This document shows positions 28,430-38,113 of a stretch of 64,000 nucleotides of DNA, piece by piece (positions within the stretch are counted from its first letter, which is position 1; each line of letters starts with the position of its first letter). The stretch lies in contig CANGMI010000001.1 in the NCBI GenBank assembly GCA_947455195.1, positions 62,001-126,000 of the forward strand. The letters are read 5' to 3'. The translations under genes and the position numbers were made by a program. The DNA is from Pseudomonadota bacterium. GTDB lineage: Bacteria; Pseudomonadota; Gammaproteobacteria; Burkholderiales; SG8-39. The notes below the pieces were generated by a model. The model ran no database searches. It was not told where the DNA came from and saw nothing but the letters and a program-made list of their open reading frames with translations.

Positions 28430-29229
28430 AACCGGTGCCAGTCCTGGCCGCCCTCCTCGCCCTGCTCATCGTCAGCGTCAACGCTCGCGCTCAACCATCC
28501 GACCGGCCGGGCGGGCCGAGCGGCCCCGCTGGACCGACCTTCGAACCCGGTCGCCAGGCGCTGTTTCTGGTAGCGACCCGGCGTCTGATCGACGAGCGCT
28601 ACCGCCGCACCGTGATACTGGTCGTCCCCCGCAAGGGCGAGCGGCATGTGGGCGTGATCATCAACCGCCCGACCACGCGCTCACTGGCCAGTCTTTTCCC
28701 CGACCACGAGCCCTCCCGACGCGTCGCAGACCCGGTCTACTACGGCGGACCGATGGCCGAAGACACGCTGCTCGCAGTGCTGCGCGCCGAGACGAGCCCC
28801 GGCCCGCGGTCACTCGAACTGCTGCCCGGTCTCTTTCTCGCCCAGGGTGCGAGCACCATCGATCAGATCATCGAGACCACGCCCAACAGCGCGCGCTACT
28901 TCGCAGGCATCGTGCTGTGGCGCCCGGGTGAACTGCGCGCCGAACTGCGACGCGGGCTCTGGCAAGCCTGCAGCGCAGACATCAACACCCTGTTTCGAAA
29001 AGACCCGCGTGGCCTGTGGCGAGAACTGCTCGAGCAGACCGAACGCATCAACGCCGGCATCGCCGGCCCCCTTCTGGCCGGGGCCGGCGATGTCTCTCAG
29101 GCAGCCACCTTCTCAGGCATCTTCTCGAATCGCATCGAGCCGCGCTCGAGGTGGACCTTCACCGTATCCCGTGCGGCAAACCGTCCTTCGAGCAAGGCTT
29201 TCGAGAGCGGATTCTCGATGGCCGACTGA
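28426..29229 (+). CDS. YqgE/AlgH-family protein with signal peptide and antisense C-terminal extension
   Basis: Contains the YqgE/AlgH (DUF179) core: [66 protein letters not shown] and [18 protein letters not shown]. Function of the family is not settled. Two things are odd. First, the N-terminus has a clear hydrophobic leader [17 protein letters not shown], so this copy is likely exported, while usual YqgE proteins (about 187 residues) are cytoplasmic. Second, the frame continues about 45 residues past the overlap with clpB, whose coding strand is opposite (133 bases shared). The ATG overlaps the tag stop (ATGA), so it is translated with tag. A lost stop codon could explain the extension. 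Confidence 0.8.
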   Translation: MKPVPVLAALLALLIVSVNARAQPSDRPGGPSGPAGPTFEPGRQALFLVATRRLIDERYRRTVILVVPRKGERHVGVIINRPTTRSLASLFPDHEPSRRVADPVYYGGPMAEDTLLAVLRAETSPGPRSLELLPGLFLAQGASTIDQIIETTPNSARYFAGIVLWRPGELRAELRRGLWQACSADINTLFRKDPRGLWRELLEQTERINAGIAGPLLAGAGDVSQAATFSGIFSNRIEPRSRWTFTVSRAANRPSSKAFESGFSMAD

Positions 29230-31703
29230 ATCGCGCGCTTGAGCGGTCTGGCCCCGTACATCGGGTCGAAACCGGCTCGCGCGAGTTCAGTGAGCGCCTC
29301 GTCGGTCACCAGCAGTCCGATGTCGAGCTTGGCCAGGCGCGCCTCGAGCAACTTCAACTGGATGCGCGCGATATTGCGGATGTTCTTCTCGTCGAGCGCC
29401 TGGAACACCACCAACTCGTCGATGCGGTTCACGAATTCGGGCCTGAAGTGCGTCTTGACCTCGGCCAGCACAGCCATCTTCACCAGACCCGGCTCGCTGC
29501 CTGACATCGACTGGATCATCTGCGAACCCAGGTTGGATGTCATCACGACCACGGTATTGCGAAAGTCGACCGTACGACCCTGGCCATCGGTCATGCGCCC
29601 ATCATCGAGCACCTGGAGAAGCACGTTGAAGACATCCGGATGGGCCTTCTCGACCTCGTCGAGCAGGATGACGGCATAGGGCTTGCGGCGCACCGCCTCG
29701 GTGAGGTAGCCCCCCTCCTCGTAGCCGACATAGCCCGGAGGCGCACCAATGAGACGCGCCACCGAGTGCTTCTCCATGAATTCGGACATGTCGATACGAA
29801 TCATGTGATCTTCGGCATCGAAGAGAAAGCCCGCCAGCGCCTTGCACAACTCGGTCTTGCCCACCCCGGTCGGCCCGAGAAAGAGAAACGAACCATAGGG
29901 GCGGTTCGGATCAGCCAGCCCGGCACGTGATCGACGGATGGCGTCGGATACGAGCCTGACGGCTTCATCCTGGCCAACGACATGCTCGTGCAGACGATCT
30001 TCCATCGCGAGCAGCTTGTCACGCTCGCCCTGCATCATCTTCGAGACCGGAATGCCGGTAGCGCGCGACACCACTTCGGCGATTTCCTCGGCACCCACCT
30101 GGGTTCGCAGCAGCCGCGGACGTGCCGCCTCACCCCCCGCAGCGCTCGCCTTCTCGGCCGAATTCAGCTGTGCCTCCAGCTGCGGGACACGACCGTACTG
30201 GAGTTCGGACACACGCTGCCAGTCACCCTTGCGCCGTGCCGCCTCCATCTCGAGCTTCACGCGTTCGAGCTCTTCCTTCACGCTCTGCGAGCCTTGAACC
30301 GCCGACTTCTCTGCCTTCCAGATCTCCTCGAGGTCGGCGTACTCGCGCGACAGCCGCTCGATCTCCGACTCGATCAGCGCAAAGCGCCGCTGTGACCCCT
30401 CATCGGTTTCCTTGCGCACCGCTTCCCGCTCGATCTTCAGCTGGATCAGGCGGCGATCGAGCTTGTCCATCACCTCGGGCCGGGAGTCGATTTCCATCTT
30501 GATACGTGCCGCAGCCTCATCGATGAGGTCGATGGCCTTGTCGGGAAGAAATCGATCGGTGATGTAGCGATTGGACAATTCGGCAGCCGCCACGATGGCC
30601 AGATCAGTGATCTCGACACCATGATGAACCTCATACTTTTCCTGCAACCCGCGCAGGATCGCGATGGTCGCCTCGACGCTTGGCTCACCCACCAGCACCT
30701 TCTGGAACCGGCGCTCGAGTGCTGCGTCCTTCTCGACATACTTGCGGTACTCGTCGAGCGTGGTCGCACCCACGCAATGCAGTTCGCCACGAGCAAGCGC
30801 GGGCTTGAGCATGTTGCCCGCATCCATCGCCCCCTCGGCCTTGCCGGCACCGACCATGGTATGCAGCTCGTCGATGAAGACGATGGTCTGCCCCTCGTCG
30901 AGGGCCAGTTCCTTCAGCACGGCCTTCAGCCGTTCCTCGAACTCGCCGCGATACTTGGCACCGGCAAGCAAGGCCGCCATGTCGAGGGAAAGCACCCGCT
31001 TGCCCTTCAGCGACTCGGGAACCTCGCCGTTCACGATGCGTTGTGCCAGACCTTCGACGATGGCGGTCTTTCCCACGCCGGGTTCGCCGATGAGCACCGG
31101 GTTGTTCTTGGTGCGCCGCTGCAGGATCTGGATGACCCGCCGAATCTCGTCATCGCGCCCGATCACCGGATCGAGCTTGCCGATGCGTGCCCGGTCTGTG
31201 AGATCGAGCGTGTACTTCTTGAGGGCCTCACGCTGTCCTTCGCCTTCCGGACTGTCGACACCGGCACCGCCGCGAACTGCCTCGATCGCCTGCTCGAGGG
31301 CCTTGCGTACGACGCCGGCATCCTTCAGCACACGACCTGCCTCGCCCTTGTCATCAGCGAGCGCGAGGAGAAAGAGTTCGCTCGAGATGAACTGGTCGCC
31401 ACGCCGCTGCGACTCCCGATCGGTGAGATTGAACGCGTTGTTGAGGTCACGCGACACCTGGACCTCCCCACCCGCCCCCTCGACGGTCGGCAGACGAGCG
31501 AGCGCGGCGCGCAATCCGTCACGCAATCGGGCGGTATTGGCGCCGGCACGCTCGAAGAGCGAGCGGGTGACGCCATCCTGATCGGCGAGCAGTGCCGAGA
31601 GCACATGCACGGGTTCAATCGACGGATTGCCTGCCCCCACCGCGATGCTCTGCGCCTCGGCGATGGCCTGCTGAAAACGGGTCGTGAGCTTGTCTGTTCG
31701 CAT
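29097..31703 (-). CDS. clpB: ATP-dependent chaperone ClpB
   Basis: Hexameric AAA+ disaggregase of 868 residues that works with DnaK to rescue aggregated proteins. N-terminal Clp repeat domain ([18 protein letters not shown]), first AAA with GEPGVGKT, coiled-coil middle domain (about 400-530), second AAA with GPTGVGKT and FLDEVEKAH-type Walker B, and the arginine-finger region. The ATG at 31701-31703 is at the family position and follows GAGGA; an upstream ATG at 31742 is not supported. A sigma-32 promoter lies 47 bases upstream. The 3' end is antisense to the YqgE-like gene for 133 bases. Confidence 0.97.
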   Translation of the reverse strand: MRTDKLTTRFQQAIAEAQSIAVGAGNPSIEPVHVLSALLADQDGVTRSLFERAGANTARLRDGLRAALARLPTVEGAGGEVQVSRDLNNAFNLTDRESQRRGDQFISSELFLLALADDKGEAGRVLKDAGVVRKALEQAIEAVRGGAGVDSPEGEGQREALKKYTLDLTDRARIGKLDPVIGRDDEIRRVIQILQRRTKNNPVLIGEPGVGKTAIVEGLAQRIVNGEVPESLKGKRVLSLDMAALLAGAKYRGEFEERLKAVLKELALDEGQTIVFIDELHTMVGAGKAEGAMDAGNMLKPALARGELHCVGATTLDEYRKYVEKDAALERRFQKVLVGEPSVEATIAILRGLQEKYEVHHGVEITDLAIVAAAELSNRYITDRFLPDKAIDLIDEAAARIKMEIDSRPEVMDKLDRRLIQLKIEREAVRKETDEGSQRRFALIESEIERLSREYADLEEIWKAEKSAVQGSQSVKEELERVKLEMEAARRKGDWQRVSELQYGRVPQLEAQLNSAEKASAAGGEAARPRLLRTQVGAEEIAEVVSRATGIPVSKMMQGERDKLLAMEDRLHEHVVGQDEAVRLVSDAIRRSRAGLADPNRPYGSFLFLGPTGVGKTELCKALAGFLFDAEDHMIRIDMSEFMEKHSVARLIGAPPGYVGYEEGGYLTEAVRRKPYAVILLDEVEKAHPDVFNVLLQVLDDGRMTDGQGRTVDFRNTVVVMTSNLGSQMIQSMSGSEPGLVKMAVLAEVKTHFRPEFVNRIDELVVFQALDEKNIRNIARIQLKLLEARLAKLDIGLLVTDEALTELARAGFDPMYGARPLKRAIQSAIENPLSKALLEGRFAARDTVKVHLERGSMRFEKMPEKVAA

Positions 31704-31749
31704 GGGCTTCGTCCTCGACCGGTCACCGACCGGATTGATCATGACGTCG

Positions 31750-31777
31750 AGATGCGGCCGCGCAGGCCGATTTCAAG
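31750..31777 (-). promoter_or_regulatory. Sigma-32 (heat-shock) promoter of clpB
   Basis: On the minus strand CTTGAAA (31771-31777) and CCGCATCT (31750-31757) are 13 bases apart, one mismatch from the sigma-32 consensus. It shares spacing with the lon promoter at 8749-8776. The -10 end is 47 bases before the clpB ATG. Confidence 0.8.
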
Positions 31778-31946
31778 ATACCCGGGCGCGTGCTGCAATA
31801 CTCCCGTCTGACGATCAAGCGGGCAGCCCCCCGGGTAACACACCCCAACCGATGGTCAAGGCTCGCCCAGGCGCGGATGCAGCCCTTTGATCGACATCAA
31901 GGAGGGCCATGACACTTGCGCTGCCCCGCCGGATCAGGACGATCGC

Positions 31947-34433
31947 TCAGGCCGCGGCGCGCAGCGCGGCAACGGGCGTTCTGGCAACGGCAAGACGGGC
32001 CGCCACCCGCGCGTTCCAGAGCGCACAGGCAGCCCCGAGGGCAGGCCCGGCCAGCCAGAGCAGCGGCTGGGACTGTGCTGCCACCTCGAACACGCGCACG
32101 GCAAGGAACCAGCCCGCCACCGATGCGAGCAGCGCCCCCATGAGGCCGGCGAGTACGCCGATCGCCAGGTACTCGATACGGCTCGCCATCACCAACTGGC
32201 TGCGGCTGGCGCCCAGAGCGCGCATCACCGCAGCCTCCTGCAGCCGATCGTCCTGGGTCATCACCAGTGCGCCATAGAGCACGAGTACGCCCGCCGCCAG
32301 GGTGAAGAGAAAGAGCACCTGCACCGCGGCACTCACCTGAGCGATGACATCGAGCAGCTGCCCGATGAGCGCCGAGGTGTCGATGACCGTGAGATTGGGG
32401 TGATCACGCAGCAGACGCCCGACAAGCCGATCGGCGCCCTGCCCCAGGTGGATGCTGGTGATGTAACTGGCCGGAAAGGTCTCGAGAAGCGGCGGTGCAC
32501 TCACCACGAAGAAGTTGACCTGCAGACTGTCCCAATGCAGGCGACGCAGGTTCACGACCGTACCGCTCACCGCGGTGCCCGCCACCATCCAGTCGAGGCG
32601 ATCACCCACGGCAATCCCCAGTGTTCTGGCAATGCCTTCCTCGACCGAGAGGCCGCTCGCAAGCTCGTCAGGACCCCTGAACCAGTGTCCCTGCACAAGG
32701 TCATTGCCCGGGGGTGGTTCGGCTGCCCAGGACAGATTGAACTCGCGCTCGACCAGCCGACGGGCACGGTCGTCCGGATAGGCCAGTGCTTTGATGGTTC
32801 GGCCGTTGATCGACACCAGGCGCGCCCGTATCATCGGAAACCACTGCGGTGAGGGTCGTTGCTGCTCGAGCAGAACCCGACCGATCGGCTCGCGCTGCTC
32901 GGGCTGCACGTTGATGATGAAGTGATCGGGTGCATCGGCTGGCACCCGCGCCTGCCAGCCCGAGAGCAGGGCAGAACGGGTGAAGACCAGCATCAGGATG
33001 GCCGTGATCCCGAGGCATAGCGCGCAGGCCTGCAGGATGGCTGCCGCCCGGTGCCGGGTGAGCGATCGCACGGCCTGCCGCCAGTGAAACGAGGCACCGA
33101 GCGGCAGGCGCTCGACGATGAAGAGAAGCACTGCCGCCAGACCTGCGATGAGCGCCGCACCCAGGCACAAGCCGCCCAGGCTGAGCGCGGCCAGACGCAG
33201 ATCGCGCGCCTGCCAGAGTATGGCCACGGCGAGCGCAAGCCCGGCCGCGACGATGCTCGCCAGCGCACCGGCACGCGGGGCGCCAGCGTCGCGCCGAATG
33301 ACGCGCAAGGCAGGAACCGCTCGCAACTGCAGCACGGGCGGCAGCGCCCCGCCCAGAAGCAGGAGGGTCGCCAGCACGAAGGCCTGCACGACGGGCCAGA
33401 GTGATGGCGACGGCAAGCGCGTACCGCCGATGGCCTCGATGAGTCCGCTCATCAGGGATTGCAGTCCGACCGCGATGAGACAGCCGGCCAGGGTGGCCAC
33501 GACGGCAATCGCCGCCAGTTGAACCAGCGCGATACCGAGCAAGGCCGCCCCGCTGCTGCCCATGCAGCGCATCAGCGCCCAGGCATCGCGATGGCGATTG
33601 GCATGTCGTCGGGCGGCCAGACTGACCGCAACCCCCGCCAGCACGGCAGCCAGCAGGGCTGCCAGGCCGAGAAAGCGCTGCGCGCGATCGAGCGTCGAGC
33701 GGACCTCCGGACGGGCATTGTCCACGCCCTGAATCGACTGCCCGCGCGCCAGAACGGGCGAGAGTTCACGACGAAAACGCGCGACATCGTCGGCGGCCCC
33801 GGCCAGGTAGATCTGAAATCGTGCTCGACTGGCCGGCTGCACGAGACCCGTTGCGGGCAGGCTCGAGGCCGCGATCATCACCCTCGGCGCCAGATTGAGA
33901 AAGCCGATCCCCCTGTCCGGTTCAGCCGTGACCAGGCCTGTGACCTTGAAGGAACTGTTGCCGACCTCGATCGAATCGCCAACCCCGATCGAGAGCGTCG
34001 ACAGGAGTCGCGCCTCCACCCACGCCTCGCCCGGTGGCGGTCCCTGCCCGACAACTTGCCCGAGGCTTCCCTCACGGGTACTGATGCGCAGCTCGCCACG
34101 CAAGGGGTAGTTGGCCGACACGGCCTTCACGGCGGCGAGCTGGGCCTCCTCGCCATGTCGCACCATGCTCACCAGATTGACAGCGCTGGCACTCGCCAGA
34201 CCTGCCACACCGGCCTGGGCAAGAACCGCATCATCCCAGGGGGCATCGGCGATCAGAACCAGATCGCCACCCAGCAGACGATTGACGTCGCGTTCGAGGG
34301 CACCGGACACCCGGTCGGCGAGAAACCCGACCGATGCGAGACTCGCCACCGCCACCATGATGGCAAGAACGAGCACATGGAGTTCGCCCGAGCGCCAGTC
34401 GCGGGCAAGCAGGCGAAAGGCAAGCCGGATCAT
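31947..34433 (-). CDS. ybbP: FtsX-like ABC transporter permease (YbbP family)
   Basis: Large inner-membrane permease of 828 residues, related to E. coli YbbP (804). It has an N-terminal membrane helix (LHVLVLAIMVAVASLASVGF), a periplasmic domain, then several helices in two FtsX-type blocks (near residues 265-490 and 700-800), ending with cytoplasmic residues. It pairs with the ATPase encoded 39 bases upstream. YbbAP has been linked to removal of hydrophobic compounds from the membrane, but its substrate is not settled. ATG at 34433 follows GAGG. Confidence 0.9.
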   Translation of the reverse strand: MIRLAFRLLARDWRSGELHVLVLAIMVAVASLASVGFLADRVSGALERDVNRLLGGDLVLIADAPWDDAVLAQAGVAGLASASAVNLVSMVRHGEEAQLAAVKAVSANYPLRGELRISTREGSLGQVVGQGPPPGEAWVEARLLSTLSIGVGDSIEVGNSSFKVTGLVTAEPDRGIGFLNLAPRVMIAASSLPATGLVQPASRARFQIYLAGAADDVARFRRELSPVLARGQSIQGVDNARPEVRSTLDRAQRFLGLAALLAAVLAGVAVSLAARRHANRHRDAWALMRCMGSSGAALLGIALVQLAAIAVVATLAGCLIAVGLQSLMSGLIEAIGGTRLPSPSLWPVVQAFVLATLLLLGGALPPVLQLRAVPALRVIRRDAGAPRAGALASIVAAGLALAVAILWQARDLRLAALSLGGLCLGAALIAGLAAVLLFIVERLPLGASFHWRQAVRSLTRHRAAAILQACALCLGITAILMLVFTRSALLSGWQARVPADAPDHFIINVQPEQREPIGRVLLEQQRPSPQWFPMIRARLVSINGRTIKALAYPDDRARRLVEREFNLSWAAEPPPGNDLVQGHWFRGPDELASGLSVEEGIARTLGIAVGDRLDWMVAGTAVSGTVVNLRRLHWDSLQVNFFVVSAPPLLETFPASYITSIHLGQGADRLVGRLLRDHPNLTVIDTSALIGQLLDVIAQVSAAVQVLFLFTLAAGVLVLYGALVMTQDDRLQEAAVMRALGASRSQLVMASRIEYLAIGVLAGLMGALLASVAGWFLAVRVFEVAAQSQPLLWLAGPALGAACALWNARVAARLAVARTPVAALRAAA

Positions 34434-34472
34434 GCGAGCAACCTCATGGGGAGACCCGCGCAGAGCCCGTGC

Positions 34473-35219
34473 TCATGCCCGCAGTCCCCTGTCCGTTCCG
34501 GCGACGAGAGTACCGGGGGCCAGGACACCCGCCGCAATCCGCACGACCCGATCGCAGCGCGCGGCCACGGCCTCGTCATGGGTGACGATGACAAGCGTGG
34601 TGCCCCGCTCGCGATTGAGCGCAATGAGCATTGCAATCACCTCGGCCCCGGTTGCGGCGTCGAGATTGCCGGTGGGTTCATCGGCAAAGAGAATGCGCGG
34701 CTCGACGACGAAGGCGCGCGCCAGCGCCACCCGCTGCTGCTCTCCCCCCGAGAGCAGGCGTGGCGAATGCTGCAGGCGCGACGCAAGCCCGACCCGTTCG
34801 AGCAATGCCACGGCCCGCTCGCGAATCCGGGCAATCGGCAGTCGCCCCTGCAGTTCGAGCGGCAGCATCACGTTCTCGAGCGCCGTGAGCGACCCGATGA
34901 GCTGAAAGGACTGGAACACGAAGCCCACGAGGCGTGATCGCACGGCCGCCCTGCCATCCTCGTCAAGCGAGGCCAGATCAACCCGATCGAGAACGACCGC
35001 GCCCGACGAGGGCTGGTCGAGACCTGCCAGCAACGCGAGAAGCGTCGACTTGCCCGAGCCGGACGCCCCCACGATGCCCAGCACTTCGCCCGGCATCACC
35101 TCGAGGTCGATATCGTGCAGAATCGTGAGCGTCGAGCGCCCGTTCGGCACGATCCTGGTGAGCCGCCGCGCGGCCAGTATCGGTTCGGTCACATCCACTC
35201 CAGCCATGATTGCACGCAT
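34473..35219 (-). CDS. ybbA: ABC transporter ATP-binding protein (YbbA family)
   Basis: ATPase of the MacB/LolD type, about 248 residues. Walker A GASGSGKST, Q-loop FVFQSFQLI, signature LSGGEQQRVALARA, Walker B ILFADEPTGNLD and H-loop VTHDEAV are all intact. ATG at 35217-35219 has GAGAGGT upstream; the ATG at 35207 is a second option. The start region overlaps the divergent tesA start by 14 bases (or 2). The ybbA-ybbP order with divergent tesA is conserved in E. coli. Confidence 0.93.
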   Translation of the reverse strand: MRAIMAGVDVTEPILAARRLTRIVPNGRSTLTILHDIDLEVMPGEVLGIVGASGSGKSTLLALLAGLDQPSSGAVVLDRVDLASLDEDGRAAVRSRLVGFVFQSFQLIGSLTALENVMLPLELQGRLPIARIRERAVALLERVGLASRLQHSPRLLSGGEQQRVALARAFVVEPRILFADEPTGNLDAATGAEVIAMLIALNRERGTTLVIVTHDEAVAARCDRVVRIAAGVLAPGTLVAGTDRGLRA

Positions 35220-35844
35220 CGCACACCTCTCACGCCGGGCACTCGCATGCATCGTGCTCCTCGCCGGCGCCGCGAGCCTGTCATCCGCCCGAGCCCTGGA
35301 CGCAAAGATACTCGTCTTCGGTGACAGCCTGTCGGCAGGATACGGCCTTGCGAGCGGCGAGGGTTGGGCATGGCTGCTCGAGCGACGCCTGCAGGAGGCG
35401 AGCCTGCGCTACCAGGTCGTCAATGCCAGCGTGAGCGGCGAGACGAGCGCCGGTGGGGCGACGCGTATCGAGGCTGCCCTGCGCGAGCACCAACCCCGAC
35501 TCGTCATTGTCGAACTCGGCGCCAACGATGGTCTGCGCGGACTGCCGATTGCGCAGATGCAGGCAAACCTTGCCCGCATCATCGAGGCATCGCAGCGAGC
35601 GCGAGCACGCGTCCTGCTGATCGGCATGCGTCTGCCACCCAACTACGGGGTGCGCTATACCGAGTCCTTCGCGGCGGCCTACCCGGCCCTCGCACAGCGT
35701 TATCACAGCGCTCTCGTCCCGTTCATGTTCGAGCGATTTTCGACCCGGCGCGACCTGCTGCAGGACGATGGCCTGCATCCCACCCGCGAGGCACAACCGC
35801 TCATCCTCGATACCGTCTGGCCTGTCCTGCGGCCCCTGCTCTGA
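35206..35844 (+). CDS. tesA: Multifunctional acyl-CoA thioesterase/lysophospholipase/protease TesA (GDSL)
   Basis: GDSL/SGNH hydrolase of 212 residues, exported to the periplasm. N-terminal signal sequence LACIVLLAGAASLSSARA, then FGDSLSAGYG with nucleophile Ser41, GANDGLRGLP (oxyanion Gly and Asn), and DGLHPT with the catalytic Asp and His. It cleaves long-chain acyl thioesters and lysophospholipids. The ATG at 35206 overlaps the ybbA start on the other strand; ribosome site weak. It runs toward mnmH (73-base gap). Confidence 0.94.
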   Translation: MIARIAHLSRRALACIVLLAGAASLSSARALDAKILVFGDSLSAGYGLASGEGWAWLLERRLQEASLRYQVVNASVSGETSAGGATRIEAALREHQPRLVIVELGANDGLRGLPIAQMQANLARIIEASQRARARVLLIGMRLPPNYGVRYTESFAAAYPALAQRYHSALVPFMFERFSTRRDLLQDDGLHPTREAQPLILDTVWPVLRPLL

Positions 35845-35846
35845 GC

Positions 35847-35888
35847 GATCGGCGCTGACCGATCGGCGCCGAGCGATTAGAATCGGCG
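35847..35888 (+). repeat. Short direct repeats in the tesA-mnmH gap
   Basis: GATCGGCGC occurs at 35847-35855 and 35861-35869, with a shorter copy ATCGGCG at 35882-35888. The copies lie within and beside the candidate mnmH promoter. Could be chance in GC-rich DNA. Confidence 0.35.
35855..35883 (+). promoter_or_regulatory. Candidate sigma-70 promoter of mnmH
   Basis: CTGACC (35855-35860) and TAGAAT (35878-35883) are 17 bases apart, 4 of 6 and 5 of 6 to consensus. The GTG start of mnmH follows 34 bases later. Confidence 0.45.
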
Positions 35889-35917
35889 TCTCACGAATCC
35901 ATCCGGGACACGAGCGC

Positions 35918-36991
35918 GTGCGCTATCCGCAGACCGTCGGTGTCGAGGCGATCGGTTCATTCAGCGAGGTGATCGACGTGCGATCGCCGGGTGAGTTCGC
36001 CGAAGACCACATCCCCGGGGCCATCAACTGCCCGGTCCTCGATGATGCCGAACGGGCCGAAGTGGGCACGATCAATGCACAGGTCTCTCCCTTTGCCGCC
36101 AAGCGACGCGGGGCAGCACTGGTATCGGCCAACATCGCGCGACACCTCGTCGAGCGCTTTGCCGACTACCCGCCCGACTGGCAGCCGCTCATCTACTGCT
36201 GGCGCGGCGGCAAACGCTCACGCTCGCTCGCACTCGTGCTTCACGAGATCGGGTGGCGCCCGGCGCTGCTCGAGGGGGGGTACAAGGCGTATCGACGCGC
36301 CGTTCGCATCGGCCTGGACACCCTGCCCTCGACCTTGCAGTTCAGAGTCATCTGCGGCGAAACCGGCAGTGCCAAGAGCCGACTGCTCGAGGCGCTGGCC
36401 GAACAAGGCGCCCAGGTGCTCGACCTCGAAGCGCTCGCCAATCACCGCGGCTCGGTGCTGGGCGACCTCACCCACGCGCCGCAACCGGGACAGCGCCGCT
36501 TCGAGACCTGCCTGCACGAGGCCCTCACGCGCTTTTCGTCGGCCCGTGTGGTATTCGTCGAGGCCGAGAGCCGCAAGATCGGCAACCTTCAGGTACCCGA
36601 TGCCCTCATCACCGCCATGCGTGCATCGCAGTGTCTGCGGATCGAAGCCGACCGGGCAGCGCGCGTGACGTTTCTGCTCGCCGAATACGCGCATTTCGTG
36701 ACCGACACGGTGGCACTCGGACAGCGACTGGACTATCTGGTAGCCATCCATTCCCATGAACGCATCGCGCAATGGAAGGCACAGGCGGCGAGCGGCGACA
36801 GCGCGGGCTTCGTCGCCGACATTCTCGAGAGCCACTACGACCCGGCCTATCGACGCTCGACCGACCGCAACTTCCCGCATCTGGTCGAGGCGCCGCGGGT
36901 GACACTGACCGAACTGTCGGCCAGCGCCCTGCGCGCCGCCGCAACGTCGATCCTCGAGCGCGTGGGCGAGACACCGACCGAATCGGCATGA
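35918..36991 (+). CDS. mnmH: tRNA 2-selenouridine synthase (MnmH/SelU)
   Basis: Enzyme of about 357 residues that converts 2-thiouridine to 2-selenouridine at the wobble position of some tRNAs, via a geranylated intermediate, using selenophosphate. N-terminal rhodanese domain EVIDVRSPGEFAEDHIPGAINCP with the active Cys94 in LIYCWRGGKRS, EGGYKAYRR, then a P-loop GETGSAKSRLL (Ala-Lys-Ser replaces the usual Gly-Lys-Thr), LEALANHRGS and the VEAESRKIG motif. The start is GTG at 35918-35920, with GGGA at nine bases; the family length supports it. Presence implies selenium use; selD is not in the window. Confidence 0.92.
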   Translation: MRYPQTVGVEAIGSFSEVIDVRSPGEFAEDHIPGAINCPVLDDAERAEVGTINAQVSPFAAKRRGAALVSANIARHLVERFADYPPDWQPLIYCWRGGKRSRSLALVLHEIGWRPALLEGGYKAYRRAVRIGLDTLPSTLQFRVICGETGSAKSRLLEALAEQGAQVLDLEALANHRGSVLGDLTHAPQPGQRRFETCLHEALTRFSSARVVFVEAESRKIGNLQVPDALITAMRASQCLRIEADRAARVTFLLAEYAHFVTDTVALGQRLDYLVAIHSHERIAQWKAQAASGDSAGFVADILESHYDPAYRRSTDRNFPHLVEAPRVTLTELSASALRAAATSILERVGETPTESA

Positions 36992-37061
36992 CGAAAGCGC
37001 TCGCGACGAAAACCACTGCAGGACATGCACCGTCCTTCGGGGACGCCGGGGGCAGGGCCGG

Positions 37062-37994
37062 TCAGTCGGTGGCGGGGCCGAGCAACACCGAGACATGGCG
37101 CGCCACGCAACGCCCGAGGGCAGGCAGGTCATAGCCCCCCTCCAGGAGCGACACCAGACGGCCACCGGCATGGGTCTGCGCCACGGCCATCAATTGCCGA
37201 CTGATCCAGGTGTAGTCATCGTCGGAAAACATGAGCCCCGCCAGTGCGTCATCGCGGTGCGCATCGAATCCGGCCGACACCAGCACGAGTTGCGGTGCAA
37301 ACTCGTCGAGCGCCGGCAGCCATGAACGCTCGACCGCCTGTCTGAATGCCTGCGAACCGGCACCGGCAGCCAGTGGCACGTTGAGCATGTTGTCACCCGC
37401 CGGCACGGCGCCACTGCCCGGGTAATAGGGATGCTGGAAGCTGCCCACCATCAGCACACGCGAATCACCCGCGAGGATGTCCTCGGTACCGTTGCCGTGG
37501 TGGACATCGAAGTCGATGATGGCGACCCGCTCGAGCCCATGGGCGTCGAGCGCATGCAAGGCAGCGATGGCCACGTTGTTGAAGATGCAGAAACCCATCG
37601 CCCGCGAGTGGCAGGCATGGTGTCCGGGTGGGCGAATGCTGCAGAACGCATTGTCCAGTTGCCCCCCCAGCACCTGGTCGATGGCCAGCACGGCCGCGCC
37701 TGCCGCGTGCAGGGACGCGGAGAGAGTCCACGCATTCATGGCCGTGTCGGGGTCCAGATGAACCAGTCCTGCGTCAGGTGCTGCCGTCCGGATGGTCGCC
37801 ACGTGGTCGGCCGAGTGGGCTCGCTCGAGTTGCTCGTCGGTGGCCGCGGGTGCCTGGAGGCGCGTCAGGCGTGCCATCAGACCACCCGCCTCGAGCGCCT
37901 GCTCGATCGCCTGCAGGCGCGCCGGGCTCTCGGGATGAAACCGGCCCATGTCGTGACGCGCGCAGTCAGGATGCGTGATGAATCCGGTGGCCAT
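37062..37994 (-). CDS. Histone deacetylase-like (AcuC/APAH family) amidohydrolase
   Basis: Zinc-dependent deacetylase-fold enzyme of 310 residues. The family motifs are complete: RPPGHHACHSRAMGFCIFNNVA (twin His of the charge relay), IIDFDVHHGNGT (zinc ligands Asp and His) and SAGFDAHRDD (zinc ligand Asp). Bacterial members deacetylate acetylpolyamines, acetoin-pathway proteins or other amides; the substrate here is unknown. ATG at 37994 follows GAGG. It converges on mnmH and is divergent from the moxR-type gene. Confidence 0.9.
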   Translation of the reverse strand: MATGFITHPDCARHDMGRFHPESPARLQAIEQALEAGGLMARLTRLQAPAATDEQLERAHSADHVATIRTAAPDAGLVHLDPDTAMNAWTLSASLHAAGAAVLAIDQVLGGQLDNAFCSIRPPGHHACHSRAMGFCIFNNVAIAALHALDAHGLERVAIIDFDVHHGNGTEDILAGDSRVLMVGSFQHPYYPGSGAVPAGDNMLNVPLAAGAGSQAFRQAVERSWLPALDEFAPQLVLVSAGFDAHRDDALAGLMFSDDDYTWISRQLMAVAQTHAGGRLVSLLEGGYDLPALGRCVARHVSVLLGPATD

Positions 37995-38113
37995 GGTTTT
38001 GCCTCGATGACGTGGAGCCAGTCACGAACGGGCACTGGCACAGGCCTTATGATAACGGCCAGATCAGACGCAGCCTCTGGGCGAGTGACTGACGAAAAAC
38101 ACAGAAGAACATC

